This document shows, one piece after another, positions 63,633 through 64,000 of a stretch of 64,000 bases of DNA. Below the pieces are notes generated by a model. It saw only the letters and a program-made list of their open reading frames with translations. It had not been told where the DNA came from and did no database searches. Source of the stretch: Kineothrix alysoides. Lineage in GTDB: Bacteria; Bacillota; Clostridia; Lachnospirales; Lachnospiraceae. Position numbers and translations under genes: made by a program. Each line of letters opens with the position of its first letter. The stretch's first letter is position 1. Where the stretch lies: assembly GCF_000732725.1 (NCBI RefSeq), contig NZ_JPNB01000002.1, forward strand, positions 1,426,001-1,490,000, in the 5' to 3' direction.

Positions 63633-64000
63633 TTGTCGCCCTCCTGCAATAAGTTATCGAATAAGTAAATGTCTCTGCCCCTTAGACATATTATATCATT
63701 GTTGCTATGGAAACACTATCAATAAATATTGTGAGAAGATGAAGTTATATACGATTTTGAGAAAAAACGTTTTTATTTTTGAGTATATTCTTCACTTTCT
63801 TTTTGGATAGTATATGACTAGAATGTGAGTACTTGAAGTTTTTCTCTTTTGTATTAAAATTATAGTTAAGAGTAATGTTTTATGCTGCGCATTTACAAGA
63901 AGTGGTGTTGTGAGCCTGTTTCGCGATTGACCGGCGCAGATGCATTAGTGAAATAAAAGTTGTCTTTTGATGAAATCACTTAAGTGAAGGAGGTTGTAAT
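63633..64000 (+). other. Intergenic stretch and start of the next gene's leader
   Basis: The stretch contains the chemotaxis gene promoter region and an AT-rich tract. It ends with the perfect palindrome TCACTTAAGTGA (63976-63987) directly before a strong Shine-Dalgarno AAGGAGG (63987-63993). A gene must begin just past the window edge. The palindrome might be its operator. Confidence 0.5.

Overview
The window looks like about 64 kb of chromosome from a spore-forming, anaerobic Clostridia/Lachnospiraceae-type Firmicute. The base composition is low to moderate GC, Shine-Dalgarno sites are strong, and ATG/TTG/GTG starts are mixed. Protein families typical of this group are present: DUF4183 surface proteins, CPBP proteases, BlaI/BlaR1 pairs, a T-box leader, a DUF512 radical SAM protein and ECF transporters. 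I see no rRNA, tRNA or CRISPR array. Only eroded traces of mobile or defence-type genes remain: a RhuM-like fragment, an IS1182-like transposase N-terminus and a broken SleB-type hydrolase.

Layout. 1-4.1 kb (minus strand): small paralogous surface-type proteins, a 905-aa mosaic DUF4183 protein and a small DUF4183 protein. 4.7-6.6 kb: a MerR regulator facing a creatininase-family gene across a textbook 19-bp-spacer MerR promoter. 7.1-8.6 kb: a LytTR/DUF3021/ICMT-like methyltransferase operon. 8.6-11.4 kb: a TetR-SDR-condensation-domain operon with a visible operator. 11.7-19.4 kb: small accessory genes (DUF1905, GNAT, radical SAM, TetR+CPBP protease, VOC protein with a 40-bp tandem duplication across its start) and an ECF sigma/anti-sigma/secreted-protein cassette. 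19.4-24.8 kb: two cytoplasmic peptidoglycan hydrolase genes (one broken), a BlaI/BlaR1 pair, a secreted protein and a small TcdR/UviA-type sigma factor. 24.8-28.6 kb: TetR + alpha/beta hydrolase, then mntH and a divergent mntR-like gene. 28.6-34 kb: rsmH paralogue, DbpA-like helicase, DUF1456, and a DUF2089/SHOCT-like/YvlD operon behind a structured leader. 34-40.5 kb: MocR regulator with divergent EamA exporter, PadR + methyltransferase, and an Ada-AlkA fusion + Ogt + HD alkylation-repair cluster. 40.7-52.1 kb: an ECF-type importer (MptD-like S, T, fused A1A2), AraC regulator, heterodimeric ABC pair, and TetR + LolD/FtsX-type ABC transporter. 52.4-59.3 kb: orphan contractile tail sheath gene, DUF512 protein, metE, and an AlaA-type aminotransferase under a T-box. 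59.7-63.6 kb: a cupin lacking its metal ligands, an IS remnant, a His-tailed EamA transporter and a chemotaxis receptor.

The strongest candidate for an undescribed system is at 19.4-24.8 kb. The 182-aa sigma factor at 24248 resembles the group-5 toxin/bacteriocin sigma factors TcdR, BotR and UviA. Three promoters carry the element known for that group, TTTACA then exactly 16 bp then CTCTTT/CTCTCT/CTCCTT. They precede the sigma gene itself, a GH24 endolysin and a broken SleB-type hydrolase. Both hydrolase leaders also share a 5' stem-loop with different sequence but the same TTGTA...TACAA frame. This suggests a small autoregulated lysis or cell-wall-remodelling regulon. Group-5 membership is from remembered motifs and length; the promoter elements and spacings were read directly from the sequence.
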